Shown here: one piece after another, positions 61,876 to 64,000 of the stretch
How the letters are laid out: the number at the start of each line of letters is the position of its first letter
How positions within the stretch are numbered: position 1 is the stretch's first letter
Assembly (NCBI RefSeq): GCF_011043735.1
Contig: NZ_JAAKGV010000016.1
Coordinates: 124,001-188,000 of the forward strand
Source: Methylobacterium sp. DB0501
GTDB lineage: Bacteria > Pseudomonadota > Alphaproteobacteria > Rhizobiales > Beijerinckiaceae
Length of the DNA: 64,000 nucleotides
Direction of reading: 5' to 3'
Made by a program: the position numbers and the translations under genes
The notes under the pieces: model-generated
The model's database searches: none
Told to the model about the DNA's origin: nothing
Seen by the model: the letters and a program-made list of their open reading frames with translations, nothing else

Positions 61876-64000
61876 GTGGCGCGTGAGGCGGGTTCCGGCT
61901 GGCGCACCGCCCTGGCCCGGCTGTTCGGCGGCGGCCGGGCCGGGCGGCTCCTCGCCGCCTGCCCCGACCTCGTCGCCGAGATCGATCGCGCCGGACGGCT
62001 CGTCCAGGCCTCGCCGGCCAGCCGCGTCCTGACCGGCCGTCCGCCCGATACCCTGGCGGGCCTGGCCCTCGCCGATCTCGTCCATCCCGAGGATCGCGCC
62101 GGCCTCGCGGCGCTCGTCGCCGGCGGCGGCGCCCTGATGCACCGCCTCGCCCACGCCGATGGGCGCTGGATCTGGGTCGAGACCCGGGTCTCGGGCCCGG
62201 ACGCGCTGCCCCGCGTCGCGACGATCCGCGACGCCGCGTCGCGCCGGGACACCGAGGCCTCGCTGCGGGCGAGCCGGGCGCATTACCGTGCGCTCGCCGA
62301 CACGCTGCCCCAGCTCGTCTGGATGGAGCGCACCGGGACCGGCGAGACCGTCTACGCCAACCCGGCCTTCGCGCGCTATTTCGGCGAGATCGGTCCCGGC
62401 CGGACGGCGCGGGAGGAGCGCTACCACCCGGACGACCGGCTGCGGATCGCCGCGGCGCTGGCGCAGGGCGGGAACGGCGAGGTGCAAGGGCGCCTGCGCG
62501 ACCGCGACGGCGCCTATCGCTGGCACCAGCTCTCGTTCCAGCCCCTGCGCAAGGACGACGCGCTTCTCGGCTGGCTCGGCTCGGCCCTCGACATCGACGA
62601 GATCCTGGCCGCCCGCAAGGCCCTGGAGGAGACCGGCGACCTGCTGAGGCTCGCCCAGGAGGCCGCCGGCGCCGGCCTGTTCGACCTCGACCTCGTCACC
62701 CGCGAGGTCACCCTGGCCCCCGAGAGCGCCCGGCTGCACGGCCTGCCCGGCGACCGGCCGGCGGTGATCGCCCTGGGCGCCTGGCTGCGGCGGCTGGCGC
62801 CGCAGGACCGCAAGCCGGCGCTCAAGGCCCTGCGCGGCGCGGTGGCCGGGGAAGGGACTTTCGACATCGCCTTCCGGGTCGTGGTGCCGGGCGGGATGCG
62901 CTGGATCCAGGCGATCGGCCGGCTCGGCCGCGACCCCGACGGCCGAGCCCTGCGGGTGACCGGCCTCAACCTCGACATCTCGGCCCGCAAGGATGCCGAG
63001 GCCGGGCTCGTCGCCGCCAAGGCCGCCGCCGAGCGAGCGAACGCCGCGAAGACCGACTTCCTCTCGGCGATGAGCCACGAGATCCGCACGCCGCTGAACG
63101 CCGTGATCGGCTTCACCGGCCTGCTGGCGCAGGCGGACGGGCTGGAGCCGGAGCTGACGCGCTACGCCTCCCTTGCCCGCGCCTCGGCGGGCGGCCTGCT
63201 GACGCTCGTCAACGACATCCTCGACTTCTCCTCGGTCGAGGCCGGGGCCGTTTCCTTACGCCGCGACCCCTTCGCGATCGAGGCCCTGGCCGAGGCCTGC
63301 CTCGGCGTGGTCGGGGGCGCGGCCGCCGAGAAGAGCCTGGCGGTGACGAGCGCGATCGACGCCAGCCTGCCGCGCCGCCTCGTCGGCGACGAGGCGCGCC
63401 TGCGCCAGATCCTCATCAACCTCCTCAACAACGCCGTGAAGTTCACCCCCCGCGGCGGCGTCGCCCTGTCCCTGCGCCACGAGGGCAGCGGCCCGGGCGG
63501 CGAGCGCATCCGCTTCTCCGTCGCCGATACCGGCATCGGCATCCCGGCCGACAAGCAGGGGCGGCTGTTCGAGCGCTTCTCCCAGGTCGACAGCTCGATC
63601 CGCCGCGATTACGGCGGCACCGGCCTCGGCCTGGCGATCAGCCGCCGCCTCGTCGAGGCGATGGCGGGCGAGATCGGGATGATCTCGGAGGCCGGCCGCG
63701 GCTCGACCTTCTGGTTCACCCTGACCCTGCCCCGGGCCGAGGACCAGGCGGCCTCCGAGCCCCGTGCCGCCGCCGTGCCTGCCCGACCCGGCCGCATCCT
63801 CCTCGTCGAGGATATCGAGGTGAACCGGGAACTCGCCTGCCTGATGCTGCGCAGGGCCGGCCATCACGTCGACGTCGCCGTCGACGGGTTCCAGGCGGTG
63901 CGGGCGGTCGAGGCCGGCGCCTACGACCTCGTGCTGATGGACGTGCAGATGCCGGGCCTCGACGGCCCGATGGCGACCCGGCTGATCCGCTGCCTGCCCG
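61876..64000 (+). CDS. PAS-containing hybrid histidine kinase/response regulator (partial)
   Basis: 708 codons are visible and the frame runs off the window. Three PAS domains (about 25-125, 135-250, 255-375) precede the H-box AMSHEIRTPLNAVIGFTGLL, an ATPase domain (ILINLLNNAVKFTPRGG, DTGIGIPADKQG, GGTGLGLAISRRLVEAM) and a receiver beginning RILLVEDIEVNREL with the phospho-Asp in LVLMDVQMPGLDG. No membrane helix, so cytosolic. The start is a GTG at 61876 after GGGGGGCAG; the nearby ATG at 61848 is out of frame. An Hpt domain or second receiver could follow beyond the edge. Confidence 0.93.
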   Translation, partial: MAREAGSGWRTALARLFGGGRAGRLLAACPDLVAEIDRAGRLVQASPASRVLTGRPPDTLAGLALADLVHPEDRAGLAALVAGGGALMHRLAHADGRWIWVETRVSGPDALPRVATIRDAASRRDTEASLRASRAHYRALADTLPQLVWMERTGTGETVYANPAFARYFGEIGPGRTAREERYHPDDRLRIAAALAQGGNGEVQGRLRDRDGAYRWHQLSFQPLRKDDALLGWLGSALDIDEILAARKALEETGDLLRLAQEAAGAGLFDLDLVTREVTLAPESARLHGLPGDRPAVIALGAWLRRLAPQDRKPALKALRGAVAGEGTFDIAFRVVVPGGMRWIQAIGRLGRDPDGRALRVTGLNLDISARKDAEAGLVAAKAAAERANAAKTDFLSAMSHEIRTPLNAVIGFTGLLAQADGLEPELTRYASLARASAGGLLTLVNDILDFSSVEAGAVSLRRDPFAIEALAEACLGVVGGAAAEKSLAVTSAIDASLPRRLVGDEARLRQILINLLNNAVKFTPRGGVALSLRHEGSGPGGERIRFSVADTGIGIPADKQGRLFERFSQVDSSIRRDYGGTGLGLAISRRLVEAMAGEIGMISEAGRGSTFWFTLTLPRAEDQAASEPRAAAVPARPGRILLVEDIEVNRELACLMLRRAGHHVDVAVDGFQAVRAVEAGAYDLVLMDVQMPGLDGPMATRLIRCLP

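Overview
This 64-kb window is very GC-rich and densely coded, and reads as a chromosome segment of an alphaproteobacterium of the order Rhizobiales/Hyphomicrobiales, most likely Methylobacterium or a close relative. That assignment is inference. It rests on base composition, on a phosphoribulokinase with no RuBisCO gene nearby, on a perfect CtrA-type site, on palindromic repeats of a kind common in this order, and on the mix of PilZ/GGDEF/HD-GYP, rhomboid and PAS proteins. No rRNA, tRNA, CRISPR, phage, integrase or transposase gene was found.

Left part (1-8.8 kb). A broken ABC exporter end is followed by a two-gene minus-strand operon coding for a PAS-GGDEF-EAL enzyme and a BLUF blue-light sensor. 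A four-gene minus-strand operon comes next: glycosyltransferase, acyl-CoA dehydrogenase homologue, PIG-L deacetylase and NodS-like methyltransferase. I cannot assign a product to it. A secreted catalase-like haem protein that lacks the usual distal histidine closes the section. At 8.8-17 kb lies a peptide-import operon (binding protein, two permeases, M20 peptidase, double ATPase, aminotransferase) with a divergent LysR regulator at 17.2-18.1 kb. At 18.1-20.1 kb an FhuF-type ferric reductase is coupled to an MFS transporter, which suggests siderophore iron use.

Middle part (20-46 kb). This holds a LysE exporter, a secreted alpha/beta hydrolase, Nudix and PhzF enzymes, a BrnT/BrnA toxin-antitoxin pair, pyridoxal kinase, DedA, a membrane diguanylate cyclase, an NMT1-type ABC importer, MmcB, a double-PilZ protein, a PAS protein, a candidate small RNA with a strong intrinsic terminator, a rhomboid protease, a CBS protein and a patatin. 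A compositionally foreign FkbM methyltransferase beside a methyltransferase remnant follows. Then come an Lrp regulator divergent from 4-hydroxyphenylpyruvate dioxygenase, pyrF, a uracil-DNA glycosylase homologue and a two-subunit molybdenum hydroxylase.

Right part (46-64 kb). Two histidine kinases precede a small regulatory-looking locus: a LysR gene divergent from an FBPase-like protein that has lost its metal-binding acids, coupled to phosphoribulokinase. After it come a REC-HD-GYP protein, a Tyr/Arg-rich secreted protein, an S49 peptidase, an L,D-transpeptidase, a prolyl oligopeptidase, a GT21 glycosyltransferase, a PilZ protein, and a PAS hybrid histidine kinase cut by the window end.

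Four families of dispersed palindromic repeats are scattered between genes. In one family the stem sequences differ between copies but stay self-complementary. Five or six genes of cyclic-di-GMP signalling lie in the window.
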